This document shows positions 54,950-62,965 of a DNA stretch of 64,000 bases, one piece after another. Both the position numbers and the translations under genes were made by a program. The stretch comes from Lachnoclostridium phytofermentans (GTDB taxonomy: Bacteria; Bacillota; Clostridia; Lachnospirales; Lachnospiraceae). The notes below the pieces were generated by a model. It made no database searches. It was not told the origin of the DNA and was given only the letters and a program-made list of their open reading frames with translations. Where the stretch lies: assembly GCF_000733755.1 (NCBI RefSeq), contig NZ_JPOF01000001.1, positions 221,001 to 285,000 on the forward strand. The letters are read 5' to 3'. Each line of letters starts with the position of its first letter. The first letter of the stretch is position 1.

Positions 54950-57322
54950 ATGAATATATTAGAGCAATTAAAAAACGAGTTAGGTATTAAACTAGAACAA
55001 GTAGAGGCTACTGTCAAGCTCATTGATGAGGGGAATACGATACCATTTATTGCACGTTATCGAAAAGAAGTTACTGGCTCCTTAAATGATGAGGTATTGA
55101 GAAATCTTTCAGAGCGTTTAACTTATCTGCGTAACTTGGAAGAGAAAAAGGCTTCTGTCCTTTCCAGTATCGAAGAGCAGGGAAAATTAACGGAAGAGTT
55201 AAAGGCACAGATCGAGGCTGCTGCAACCTTAGTGGTAGTAGAAGACTTATACCGCCCTTATCGACCAAAACGAAGAACCAGAGCGACGATAGCAAAAGAG
55301 AAGGGATTAGAGCCACTGTCAGAAATCATCCTTGCTCAGGAGGTTTCTTGTGATATTTTAGAAATAGCTGAGAACTATGTATCGGAAGAGAAGGAAGTAA
55401 GTTCTGCGAAAGAGGCTGTGGCTGGAGCGTTGGATATTATTGCAGAGAGTATCTCCGATGAGGCAGACTACAGAATTCATATTCGTAAGCTTACCTTTGA
55501 AGAAGGAAGTATTACCTCAGTTGCAAAAGATGCGGAAGCGGAATCTGTTTATGAGCTTTATTATGAATACAGTGAAAAGATTTCCAAGGTAGCAGGACAC
55601 CGTGTCTTAGCTTTAAACCGTGGAGAAAATGAGAAATTTCTTACAGTAAAAATTACTGCACCAATAGAAAGAATTATGAACTACCTAAAAGGTAAAGTAA
55701 TAACGAAGAATAATCCATATACGAGTGAATATCTTGCTGCTGCGATAGCAGATAGCTATGACCGATTAATTGCGCCAGCCATAGAACGTGAAATTAGAAA
55801 TGATTTAACTGAAAAAGCAGAAGATGGTGCAATCAAAGTATTTGGACAGAATTTGACCCAATTATTAATGCAACCGCCAATTACAGGGCAGGTGGTACTT
55901 GGGTGGGATCCAGCATTTCGTACTGGCTGTAAGCTTGCTGTAGTGGATGCAACTGGAAAAGTTTTAGATACGGTAGTAATCTATCCGACAGCACCACAAA
56001 ATAAGGTTGAGGAAGCAAAGACTACATTAAAGAAATTAATTAAGAAATATCAGATTACATTAATTTCTGTAGGTAACGGCACTGCATCCAGAGAATCTGA
56101 GCAGATTATTGTAGACTTATTAAAAGAAATACCAGAGCCAATTTCTTATGTAATTGTTAATGAGGCTGGTGCATCAGTATATTCTGCAAGTAAGTTAGCA
56201 ACCGAGGAATTTCCGAACTTTGATGTGGGACAAAGAAGTGCCGCTTCTATAGCGAGAAGAATTCAAGATCCATTAGCTGAGTTAGTAAAAATTGATCCTA
56301 AGTCAATCGGTGTTGGCCAGTATCAGCATGATATGAACCAAAAGAAGCTAAGCGAAGCCCTTGGCGGTGTAGTTGAGGATTGTGTAAATAAAGTTGGTGT
56401 TGATTTAAATACCGCATCAGCATCCTTACTTGAATATATTTCTGGAATTACAAAACCAATTGCAAAAAATATTGTTACTTACCGCGAGGAAAATGGTAAG
56501 TTTGAGAATCGTAAGCAATTGTTAAAAGTTCCTAAGCTAGGACCAAAGGCATTTGAACAATGTGCAGGTTTTTTACGAATTAATGATGGTAACAATCCGC
56601 TAGATGGAACGAGTGTACATCCAGAGTCCTATGAAGCTGCAGAAAAACTTCTTGCGATGATTGGATATGATGTGAATAATTTAAAAGAATTACAAGCGAA
56701 GGCAAAAGAGGCGGATGCTCTGAAAGAACAAACGATCAAGGAGCAAAAGCAACCACGAAGAAACAGAAATGAGCGTGAAGATAAAAAAATTAAACTTCAA
56801 AATTCGAACTCAGCAATGGGACAGCTATTACTTTCTGCAATAAAGGACGCAGGTGGCGTAACGGATGCAACTAAGGAGAAAGAGAATAAGAATGATACTA
56901 ACATGGTAAGTACACCAGAAAGTATATCTCATCTTAGTCAGAAAATTAAAGATAAAAAGAAGGTTGCGCAAGAACTTGGAATTGGTGAGATTACGTTAAC
57001 TGATATAATTAAGGAATTAGAAAAACCAAGTAGGGACCCAAGAGAGGAGATGCCAAAACCAATCTTAAGGACCGATGTCCTTGATATGAAGGATTTAACA
57101 GAAGGTATGATCTTAAAGGGAACTGTGCGTAATGTTATTGATTTTGGAGCATTTGTCGATATTGGAGTTCATCAGGATGGGTTAGTGCATATCTCACAGA
57201 TGTCAAAACAGAAATTTGTAAAACACCCGCTTGATATTGTCAGCGTTGGTGATATTGTAGAAGTAAAAGTGCTCAGTGTCGAAATTGCGAAAAAAAGAAT
57301 TCAGCTCTCTATGATTTTATAG
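54950..57322 (+). CDS. tex: Tex-family RNA-binding protein
   Basis: 790 residues. Tex N-terminal helical domain (IPFIARYRKEVTGSLNDEVL), YqgF/RNase H-like domain (VVLGWDPAFRTGCKLAVVD, about 315-335), helix-hairpin-helix part (LNTASASLLEYISGI, FENRKQLLKVPKLGPKAFEQ), and a C-terminal S1 domain (GMILKGTVRNVIDFGAFVDI). An Asn/Lys/Glu-rich insertion of about 65-80 residues (around 590-670) lies between the HhH and S1 parts, making the protein longer than the usual 720-770. Tex affects transcription and stress or toxin responses in several bacteria. Ribosome site AGGAGTTATCCGT. Confidence 0.93.
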   Translation: MNILEQLKNELGIKLEQVEATVKLIDEGNTIPFIARYRKEVTGSLNDEVLRNLSERLTYLRNLEEKKASVLSSIEEQGKLTEELKAQIEAAATLVVVEDLYRPYRPKRRTRATIAKEKGLEPLSEIILAQEVSCDILEIAENYVSEEKEVSSAKEAVAGALDIIAESISDEADYRIHIRKLTFEEGSITSVAKDAEAESVYELYYEYSEKISKVAGHRVLALNRGENEKFLTVKITAPIERIMNYLKGKVITKNNPYTSEYLAAAIADSYDRLIAPAIEREIRNDLTEKAEDGAIKVFGQNLTQLLMQPPITGQVVLGWDPAFRTGCKLAVVDATGKVLDTVVIYPTAPQNKVEEAKTTLKKLIKKYQITLISVGNGTASRESEQIIVDLLKEIPEPISYVIVNEAGASVYSASKLATEEFPNFDVGQRSAASIARRIQDPLAELVKIDPKSIGVGQYQHDMNQKKLSEALGGVVEDCVNKVGVDLNTASASLLEYISGITKPIAKNIVTYREENGKFENRKQLLKVPKLGPKAFEQCAGFLRINDGNNPLDGTSVHPESYEAAEKLLAMIGYDVNNLKELQAKAKEADALKEQTIKEQKQPRRNRNEREDKKIKLQNSNSAMGQLLLSAIKDAGGVTDATKEKENKNDTNMVSTPESISHLSQKIKDKKKVAQELGIGEITLTDIIKELEKPSRDPREEMPKPILRTDVLDMKDLTEGMILKGTVRNVIDFGAFVDIGVHQDGLVHISQMSKQKFVKHPLDIVSVGDIVEVKVLSVEIAKKRIQLSMIL

Positions 57323-57676
57323 TAAAAATGCAATATCAAAATAGTTATCAAAAAAAGAGATTAATTAATTTTATTTAAAATACCAGATGGTTTGAATGCG
57401 TATTGTTATATTTCTCTATATACCAATGCTTTTTAACGTCATAATATTAATGCATGACATACAGTACCGCACTGGAATTGCATGGCAGAATAATTGTTAT
57501 AATCAGCCCTGCTATCCAAAGTTTTATTTTGCTTCGGATATGGATTGGGAGTATGTGTAATGATTGTACTGGCAAAAAATACGATTATGTAAAAGACTTA
57601 CGATGAAACACTAACAAAACTTTAGGTGCTATGTGATCGGATGGAATAAAAAAGATTACTAATTGTAAGAAAGTTA
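57323..57676 (+). other. AT-rich spacer between tex and the ribU promoter, no gene
   Basis: About 354 bases. No ribosome site leads an open frame, and I see no strong hairpin with T run to end tex. A partial inverted element around 57520-57550 (CCAAAG...CTTCGG) is weak. Confidence 0.4.
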
Positions 57677-57706
57677 TTGACATTTGATAGGCTAAAGGGA
57701 TAGAAT
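57677..57706 (+). promoter_or_regulatory. sigma-A promoter of the riboswitch-ribU unit
   Basis: TTGACA (57677-57682), 18 bases, TAGAAT (57701-57706). The start would lie about 15-20 bases before the riboswitch. Confidence 0.7.
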
Positions 57707-57729
57707 ACTTATGCAAATTAAATAAGGAA

Positions 57730-57862
57730 GTTCTTCGGGGCAGGGGGCAGTTCCCGACCGGCGGTATAGTCCGCGACCGAGTTAATCTCGCTGATTTGGT
57801 GACAGTAAAGAAAAATTACTGAATTCCAAAACCGACAGTAAAGTCTGGATGAAAGAAGAAGT
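57730..57862 (+). ncRNA. FMN riboswitch (RFN element)
   Basis: The conserved RFN blocks follow in order: TTCTTCGGGGCAGGG, TTCCCGACCGGCGGTATAG, GATTTGGTGACAG, a CAGTAA/TTACTG helix, ATTCCAAAACCGACAGTA, AGTCTGGATGAAAGAAGAA. The outer TTCTTC/GAAGAA arms close the aptamer. On FMN binding it should allow formation of the terminator at 57956-57986 and switch off ribU. About 90 bases separate aptamer and terminator, which is long but allows an antiterminator. Confidence 0.97.
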
Positions 57863-57955
57863 TTGTGATGAATTAGAAAGATTAGGGGTATTCCCAAATC
57901 TTTTCTTTGTAGCACAACAACACTTAAAACGTAATGTGATACGTGAGTTTAAGCC

Positions 57956-57986
57956 GCCCTGATAGGATACTATCAGGGCTTTTTTA
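57956..57986 (+). terminator. FMN riboswitch expression-platform terminator
   Basis: GCCCTGATAG (57956-57965) pairs perfectly with CTATCAGGGC (57970-57979), four-base loop, then a T run. Confidence 0.92.
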
Positions 57987-57999
57987 TGTAAAGGCAAAT

Positions 58000-58018
58000 T
58001 ATCATAACTTTTATGATA
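58000..58018 (+). repeat. small hairpin in the ribU 5' untranslated region
   Basis: TATCATAA (58000-58007) pairs perfectly with TTATGATA (58011-58018) over a three-base loop. It is followed by five A, so as a terminator it would act on the minus strand only. Confidence 0.4.
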
Positions 58019-58132
58019 AAAAACTACGTTATGTTGGTACATAGCATACAGTGGCTTTTGCCAACAGTGGCAGCGAACCAGTACACATTATCTTACTCCT
58101 AGAACCTTCCTTTTATTAAAAAGGAGACGAAT

Positions 58133-58882
58133 ATGATGGAAAATTTGGAGAAACTGATGGAAGTAGCAAAAACCAATGGTGGATTTTTGTTACTAAGCGT
58201 GGCTATTGTAGCTATTATTGTTGGATCTGCTTATGCAGCAGAGCGTGTCATCGGGAAGAAAATCGGATTAGAAAAAAGAAGAGGAAAACAAAGTGTACGT
58301 AGGATGGTTATTATAGCAGTACTGTCTACGATAGCAATCGTTTTGATGTTCTTTGAGTTTCCACTATGGTTTGCCCCTGGCTTTTATAAACTAGACTTTA
58401 GCGAACTTCCTGTAATTATTGGAGCGTTTACTTTAGGTCCGGTAGCAGGGATAACAATTGAGTTGATTAAAGTTGTCCTTAATTTGTTAACGGATGGAAC
58501 TACAACAGCATTTGTTGGGGAGTTTGCAAATTTCTTGATGGGTTGTGCATTTGTTATTCCAGCATCTTTCTTTTATTTCTTAAGAAAGAGTAAGAAAAAT
58601 GCAGTTATTGGGCTTCTTACTGGAACAATAACAACGACGTTAGCTGGGTGTTTCTTAAATGCTTTTGTCTTATTGCCAAAGTATTCAGAGGCATTTCATA
58701 CACCAATAGAAGCGTTTATTGCACAAGGAACGGAGAAAATTTCTGCGATCAAGGGTATGCTTTCTTTTGTAGTATTAGCAGTTGCACCGTTTAATTTGAT
58801 AAAATATGCATTGGTATCGATAATTACGATTTTAATTTATAAGAACATTAGTAAAATTCTAAAAGGAGATTACAACAATTAG
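58133..58882 (+). CDS. ribU: riboflavin ECF transporter substrate-binding subunit RibU
   Basis: 249 residues, about six membrane helices. The S-component pattern is clear: LDFSELPVIIGAFTLGPVAG is the RibU-typical stretch, followed by IELIKVVLNLLTDGTTTAF. An N-terminal extra helix (about 15-35) and basic linker precede the usual start. It binds riboflavin and works with a shared EcfT/EcfA module encoded elsewhere. The FMN riboswitch upstream supports the substrate. Ribosome site AAAGGAGACGAAT; the second ATG (58136) is an equal alternative. Confidence 0.95.
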   Translation: MMENLEKLMEVAKTNGGFLLLSVAIVAIIVGSAYAAERVIGKKIGLEKRRGKQSVRRMVIIAVLSTIAIVLMFFEFPLWFAPGFYKLDFSELPVIIGAFTLGPVAGITIELIKVVLNLLTDGTTTAFVGEFANFLMGCAFVIPASFFYFLRKSKKNAVIGLLTGTITTTLAGCFLNAFVLLPKYSEAFHTPIEAFIAQGTEKISAIKGMLSFVVLAVAPFNLIKYALVSIITILIYKNISKILKGDYNN

Positions 58883-58925
58883 TTAGATTTCTGTCTTAGA
58901 ACGGATAACTTACGTTTGCTAAGAC

Positions 58926-58953
58926 TTGAAATTTCGATGTAATCTGCTATAAT
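58926..58953 (+). promoter_or_regulatory. promoter with extended -10 before the YcxB-like gene
   Basis: TTGAAA (58926-58931), 16 bases, TATAAT (58948-58953), with TG at 58945-58946. The start would lie near 58960. Confidence 0.65.
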
Positions 58954-58976
58954 TGCATTATAAAATGCAAGGAAGA

Positions 58977-59042
58977 GGGTGTCTTTATACAATTGCTTCT
59001 CCTTAAATGGTTGAACAATACGTTTAAAGGCACCCTTTTTTC
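58977..59042 (+). terminator. terminator within the leader of the YcxB-like gene
   Basis: GGGTGTCTTTA (58977-58987) pairs with TAAAGGCACCC (59024-59034) with a G-U pair, then six T. It lies directly after the promoter and before the ribosome site, so it acts as an attenuator or makes a short RNA of about 80 bases. Confidence 0.7.
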
Positions 59043-59069
59043 GGAATACTTAGGAAACGAGGAGGTAGC

Positions 59070-59576
59070 ATGGGAAAAGAGATTATGTTTCAATACCAAA
59101 CAAAGGTTAGCGATATGTATCGTTTCCTGATGCATCATGCATACATTGGTGTATCCGGAATTATAAATTTGCTTATTAGTGCGGGCGCACTGGTTCTTCT
59201 TTTTGCGGGTGCAGGTGGTGGACAAGCTTTTAGTAATTTAATGCTCATATTAATTGCATCATTATTTACTATTATTAATCCTATCTTGCTTTATTACAAA
59301 GCAGCGAAACAAGTAAAACTTACGCCGATGTTCCAAAAACCAATTGATTATTTTATCAATGAGGAAGGAATCTTAGTTACTCAGGGAGAAGAGAAAATAC
59401 TGATTAATTGGACAGATATCTGGAAGGCAGTTGAAACAAAGCATGCTTTCTACTTCTATCTGTCAATGCGGGGTGCTTATATCTTACCTAAGGAAGCTCT
59501 TTTAGAACATGCAGAGGAAATAAAAAAACTAGTAATAGAGCATGCACCTGAAGCGAGAAAAAAGTTTAAGAAATAG
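59070..59576 (+). CDS. YcxB-like membrane protein
   Basis: 168 residues. Two adjacent membrane helices (about 27-48 and 53-75) are followed by a cytoplasmic beta-rich domain: FINEEGILVTQGEEKILINWTDIWKAVE, FYFYLSMRGAYILPKEAL. This is the pattern of the YcxB-like domain, of unknown function. Ribosome site ACGAGGAGGTAGC. tsaE starts 14 bases after the stop, so it is co-transcribed with the t6A genes. Confidence 0.75.
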   Translation: MGKEIMFQYQTKVSDMYRFLMHHAYIGVSGIINLLISAGALVLLFAGAGGGQAFSNLMLILIASLFTIINPILLYYKAAKQVKLTPMFQKPIDYFINEEGILVTQGEEKILINWTDIWKAVETKHAFYFYLSMRGAYILPKEALLEHAEEIKKLVIEHAPEARKKFKK

Positions 59577-59590
59577 AGGGTAGAAATGGT

Positions 59591-60022
59591 ATGATATACG
59601 AAAGTTATACGGAAAAGGATACCTACCATCTTGGAAAGCAAATGGGGCAAAACGCACAAAAAGGACAAATATATTGTTTGAGCGGGGACCTAGGCGTTGG
59701 AAAAACGGTGTTTACCAAAGGGTTCGCTGCTGGACTTGGAATAACAGAGCCTATCAGTAGTCCTACCTTTACCATTGTACAGGAGTACGAACAAGGAGAA
59801 CTTCCACTCTATCATTTTGATGTGTACCGTATCGAGGATATTGAAGAGATGGAGGAGATCGGGTATGAGGATTACTTTTATGGTAACGGTGTTTGCCTAA
59901 TAGAATGGGCTGTTCGTATCAAGGAATTATTACCGAATGATTATATCCAGATAACGATAGAAAAAGATTTGGATAAAGGATTTGACTATCGTAAAATTTC
60001 GATTGGAGAAACCCAGTTATAA
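59591..60022 (+). CDS. tsaE: tRNA t6A synthesis ATPase TsaE
   Basis: 143 residues. Walker A LSGDLGVGKTVFTKG near residue 30-45, SSPTFTIVQEYEQG (switch-like conserved), HFDVYRIEDIEEMEEIG and CLIEWAVRIKELLP are TsaE motifs. With TsaB and TsaD it makes N6-threonylcarbamoyl-adenosine at position 37 of ANN-decoding tRNAs. Ribosome site GAGGGTAGAAATG lies upstream of ATG 59591. Confidence 0.95.
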   Translation: MIYESYTEKDTYHLGKQMGQNAQKGQIYCLSGDLGVGKTVFTKGFAAGLGITEPISSPTFTIVQEYEQGELPLYHFDVYRIEDIEEMEEIGYEDYFYGNGVCLIEWAVRIKELLPNDYIQITIEKDLDKGFDYRKISIGETQL

Positions 60023-60131
60023 TGGTGGAGAAAAGGTGATAGGAATCTTTTTTGTCGTAAACCTAATAGCATGCTTTAATTTCAACATAATTTTATATAC
60101 GGAATAAGCATGTGTGTAAGTGGAGGTTAGT

Positions 60132-60872
60132 ATGAAAATATTAGTACTAGATAGTTCTGGATTAGTTGCTTCTGTTGCGATTATGACAGAAGAAACGTTA
60201 TTAGCGGAATATACTATGAACTATAAAAAAACACATTCACAGACTTTGTTACCAATGCTAGATGAATGTGTGAAAATGTTAGGACTAGAAATATCAGAAA
60301 TTGATGCAATAGCAGTAGCGAAGGGACCAGGATCTTTTACAGGACTTCGTATTGGTTCCGCAACTGCTAAGGGGTTAGGGCTAGCACTTAACAAACCGAT
60401 TATAGCAGTACCAACGGTAGATGCAATAGCCTATAATTTGTATGCAACAGAATCTATCATTTGTCCTTTGATGGATGCTAGGAGAAACCAAGTATATACT
60501 GGACTATATTCCTTCAAACAAGATGAATTTTGTGTGATAAAAGAACAAACTGCTTGTGATGTAGAAGAGATGATACATTTGGTCAATGATTATCAAAAGC
60601 CTGTCATTTATTTAGGAGACGGGGTAGAAGCTTATCAAAAGCAATTGATAGAAGATACGAAGGTACCATTTTATTTTGCACCAGCACATCTATCAAAACA
60701 ACGAGCTGGAGCTCTGGGAGCACTTGCGTTTCATTATATAAAGGAAGGAAAGTTGGAATCTGCGATGGAACATATTCCAACCTATCTTAGAAAATCCCAA
60801 GCGGAGAGGGAAAGAGAAGAGGCTCTTTCGAAAGGAGAGCAAGTTGATAATTCGCAGAATGCGTCCAAGTGA
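60132..60872 (+). CDS. tsaB: tRNA t6A synthesis protein TsaB
   Basis: 246 residues of the ASKHA fold. The N-terminus ILVLDSSGLVASVAIM and KKTHSQTLLPMLDE, AVAKGPGSFTGLRIG, and CPLMDARRNQVYTGLY are typical TsaB. It dimerises with TsaD. GTG 60120 overlaps GGAGG; ATG 60132 is preferred. The last 29 bases overlap rimI. The C-terminus is Glu/Ser-rich. Confidence 0.95.
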   Translation: MKILVLDSSGLVASVAIMTEETLLAEYTMNYKKTHSQTLLPMLDECVKMLGLEISEIDAIAVAKGPGSFTGLRIGSATAKGLGLALNKPIIAVPTVDAIAYNLYATESIICPLMDARRNQVYTGLYSFKQDEFCVIKEQTACDVEEMIHLVNDYQKPVIYLGDGVEAYQKQLIEDTKVPFYFAPAHLSKQRAGALGALAFHYIKEGKLESAMEHIPTYLRKSQAEREREEALSKGEQVDNSQNASK

Positions 60873-61278
60873 TAGTAAAGCGATGGCTGTTATAGAGGAG
60901 GAAACTTTTTCGGATCCTTGGAGTGAAGAAAGCTTTTTTAAGGAAGCGACTGAAAAAGATCATATTTATCTAGTAGTAGAAGATGCAGGAAATCTGATTG
61001 CTTATTGTGGAATGTGGAATATTGCTGGAGAAGGTTATATTACAAATGTCTGTGTGAAAAAAGAAAAACGAAGACAAGGGATAGGAAAGCAAATGCTAGA
61101 GTCCCTCTTAGAGCAAGCTAAGTTATGTAAGATAGAAGCGGTAACTTTAGAAGTTCGTGAAAGTAATCAATCTGCAATCCAGTTGTACGAGCAATTAGGA
61201 TTTCATAGTGTAGGTAAGCGTAAAGATTTTTATGCACATCCAATAGAAAATGCCATTATCATGTGGCTAAACTTTTAG
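60844..61278 (+). CDS. rimI: ribosomal protein S18 alanine N-acetyltransferase
   Basis: 144 residues, GNAT fold: IRRMRPSDSKAMAVIEEETF, YITNVCVKKEKRRQGIGKQM (acetyl-CoA loop RRQGIG), LEVRESNQSAIQLYEQLGF and a final YAHPIENAIIM. It acetylates S18 N-terminally in E. coli. Start is TTG 60844 after AAAGGAGAGCAAG inside tsaB, so its translation is coupled. The tsaE-tsaB-rimI order is standard. Confidence 0.92.
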   Translation: MIIRRMRPSDSKAMAVIEEETFSDPWSEESFFKEATEKDHIYLVVEDAGNLIAYCGMWNIAGEGYITNVCVKKEKRRQGIGKQMLESLLEQAKLCKIEAVTLEVRESNQSAIQLYEQLGFHSVGKRKDFYAHPIENAIIMWLNF

Positions 61279-61328
61279 ATTTCTACTAAATATTTGGGGA
61301 GTCTTCAACAGAAATAAAGGAGTATTTA

Positions 61329-61345
61329 CAGTGATTTCCACTGTG
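61329..61345 (+). repeat. small hairpin between rimI and the zinc-ribbon gene
   Basis: ACAGTG pairs with CACTGT over five bases and is followed by GTTTTA; possible weak terminator of rimI. A TATAAT at 61365-61370 just after it may start the next transcript. Confidence 0.4.
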
Positions 61346-61391
61346 TTTTACCTTAGTTTCATTGTATAATGAGGAAGTGGAGGAATGTGCT

Positions 61392-61634
61392 ATGGCTCAT
61401 TTGAATAAGGAACGAAAGAAAAATGCTCTTATTTGTAATGTCTGCGGCAGAGCATTGCGTATGGAAAGAGGGATATTACTAGAAGATGCCTTTATAGTGT
61501 CAAAGGAATGGGGTTTTTTTTCAAGCAGAGATCTTGAAGTCCACAGGTTTACTATTTGTGAAAGCTGCTATGATCAGTTGATTGCACAATTTAAAATACC
61601 GATTGAGGTTATTGGGAAGTCAGAAGCCTTGTGA
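61392..61634 (+). CDS. small zinc-ribbon protein of unknown function
   Basis: 80 residues. Two CxxC pairs (CNVCGR near 16-19 and CESCYD near 60-63) would form one zinc site. Between them are LRMERGILLEDAF and the aromatic KEWGFFSSRDLEVH. It looks like small clostridial zinc-ribbon proteins without known role. TTG 61362 is in frame, but the GGAGG at 61379-61383 supports ATG 61392. A terminator overlaps its stop codon. Confidence 0.75.
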   Translation: MAHLNKERKKNALICNVCGRALRMERGILLEDAFIVSKEWGFFSSRDLEVHRFTICESCYDQLIAQFKIPIEVIGKSEAL

Positions 61635-61656
61635 TGTATGTCACAGGGCTTTTGTC
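61625..61656 (+). terminator. terminator overlapping the zinc-ribbon gene's stop codon
   Basis: AGCCTTGTGA (61625-61634) pairs with TCACAGGGCT (61641-61650) with one mismatch/G-U position, followed by TTTGTCTT. The 5' arm includes the last codons and TGA. Confidence 0.65.
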
Positions 61657-61709
61657 TTGAATTATTTCTTGCTTATGGGTATATAATATGCTAAGATTAA
61701 AAATAAGTA

Positions 61710-61743
61710 GGAGTTTTAAAGTGTTTAAAACTCCTTTCTTTTA
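61710..61743 (+). terminator. hairpin terminator in the RNase Z leader
   Basis: GGAGTTTTAAA (61710-61720) pairs perfectly with TTTAAAACTCC (61724-61734), three-base loop, then TTTCTTTT. A TATAAT at 61682-61687 lies just upstream, so the hairpin would fall right after the transcript start. Confidence 0.65.
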
Positions 61744-61820
61744 GTAATATAAAATTTTAAAAATATGTTGCATGCAAGAAGAACATGCATTGGAATAGAT
61801 ATTGATATGGAGAAATTATT

Positions 61821-62735
61821 ATGCTTGATGTATGTTTATTAGGGACAAGCGGTATGATGCCTTTGCCAGGACGTTGGCTTACAGCATTGATGACTCGTTT
61901 AAATGGAAGCAGTTTATTGATAGATTGTGGAGAAGGAACACAAGTAGCAATCCGTGAAAAAGGCTGGAGTTTTCATTCAATTGATGTGATTTGTTTTACA
62001 CACTATCATGGAGACCACATTAGTGGCTTGCCAGGATTATTATTATCAATGGGAAATGCAGACCGAACTCAACCGGTCACTGTGATTGGTCCGAAAGGGC
62101 TTGAACGAGTAGTAAGTGCTCTTAGAGTAATCGCTCCTGAATTACCATTCGAACTAAACTTTATAGAAGTTACAAGTCCACTAGAAACCATTCGGATTAA
62201 TGACTATGTGATACATGCTTTTCGTGTAAATCATAATGTAATATGTTACGGATATACGATAGAGGTAAAGAGAACAGGAAGATTTATTCCTGAAATGGCA
62301 ATGGAGAATGAGGTGCCAAAAGAGTTGTGGAGCCGCCTTCAAAAGGGACAAACAATAGAGAAGGATGGACGAATATTCACACCGGATATGATATTAGGGC
62401 CACAGCGAAAGGGAATAAAACTTACGTATTGTACAGATAGCAGGCCAGTTCCACAGATAGTAGAGCATGCGAAAGAGTCTGATTTGTTTATCTGTGAGGG
62501 TATGTATGGAGAAAAGGAAAAGCAGAGCAATGCTTTAGAGAATAAACATATGACTTTTTATGAAGCAGCAGAGCTTGCAAGGCAAGCAAAAGTAAAAGAA
62601 TTGTGGCTGACTCATTATAGTCCTTCCCTGACAAGGCCGGAAGAATATATGAAAGAGACAAAAGAAATATTCCCAAACGCGAAGGCAGGTAAGGATAGAA
62701 AGAGTGTTACTCTAGAATTTGACAAAAATGAATAG
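61821..62735 (+). CDS. rnz: ribonuclease Z
   Basis: 304 residues of the metallo-beta-lactamase fold. The zinc motif FTHYHGDHISGLPGLL (near 54-69) is the RNase Z form, with RVNHNVICYGYTIE, YCTDSRPVPQIVEHA and LWLTHYSPSL supplying the remaining metal ligands. It trims tRNA 3' ends. Ribosome site TGGAGAAATTATT. The last codons recur downstream as a degenerate duplicate. Confidence 0.92.
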   Translation: MLDVCLLGTSGMMPLPGRWLTALMTRLNGSSLLIDCGEGTQVAIREKGWSFHSIDVICFTHYHGDHISGLPGLLLSMGNADRTQPVTVIGPKGLERVVSALRVIAPELPFELNFIEVTSPLETIRINDYVIHAFRVNHNVICYGYTIEVKRTGRFIPEMAMENEVPKELWSRLQKGQTIEKDGRIFTPDMILGPQRKGIKLTYCTDSRPVPQIVEHAKESDLFICEGMYGEKEKQSNALENKHMTFYEAAELARQAKVKELWLTHYSPSLTRPEEYMKETKEIFPNAKAGKDRKSVTLEFDKNE

Positions 62736-62789
62736 AAAAAGCGATAGAAAGAATATTACGTTGAATTTGAACAAAGTTGATAGAAAGAA
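62695..62789 (+). repeat. degenerate tandem copy of the rnz 3' end
   Basis: GATAGAAAGAGTGTTACT at 62695 recurs as GATAGAAAGAATATTACG at 62744 (49 bases on). Translated, RKSVTLEFDKNE faces RKNITLNLNKVD. A short third GATAGAAAG lies at 62780. Confidence 0.75.
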
Positions 62790-62827
62790 AAGCAATAGAA
62801 GGTTTCATAAAACTTTCTATTGCTTTA
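62790..62827 (+). terminator. hairpin after rnz
   Basis: A 17-base stem with one mismatch: 62790-62806 pairs with 62811-62827 across a four-base loop. It ends with CTTT; probable terminator. Confidence 0.6.
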
Positions 62828-62965
62828 AGAATGTTCTTAGGTGTTAGCATAGACGAAGTATCAATGAAATGGAAGAAATGTCTGTAAAAATGCAGAGTGA
62901 TGCAGGGCATCTTCTTCTCGTATACTATGCCACAAAGAGTGGCATCTGGGAAAGGATCTGATTAT

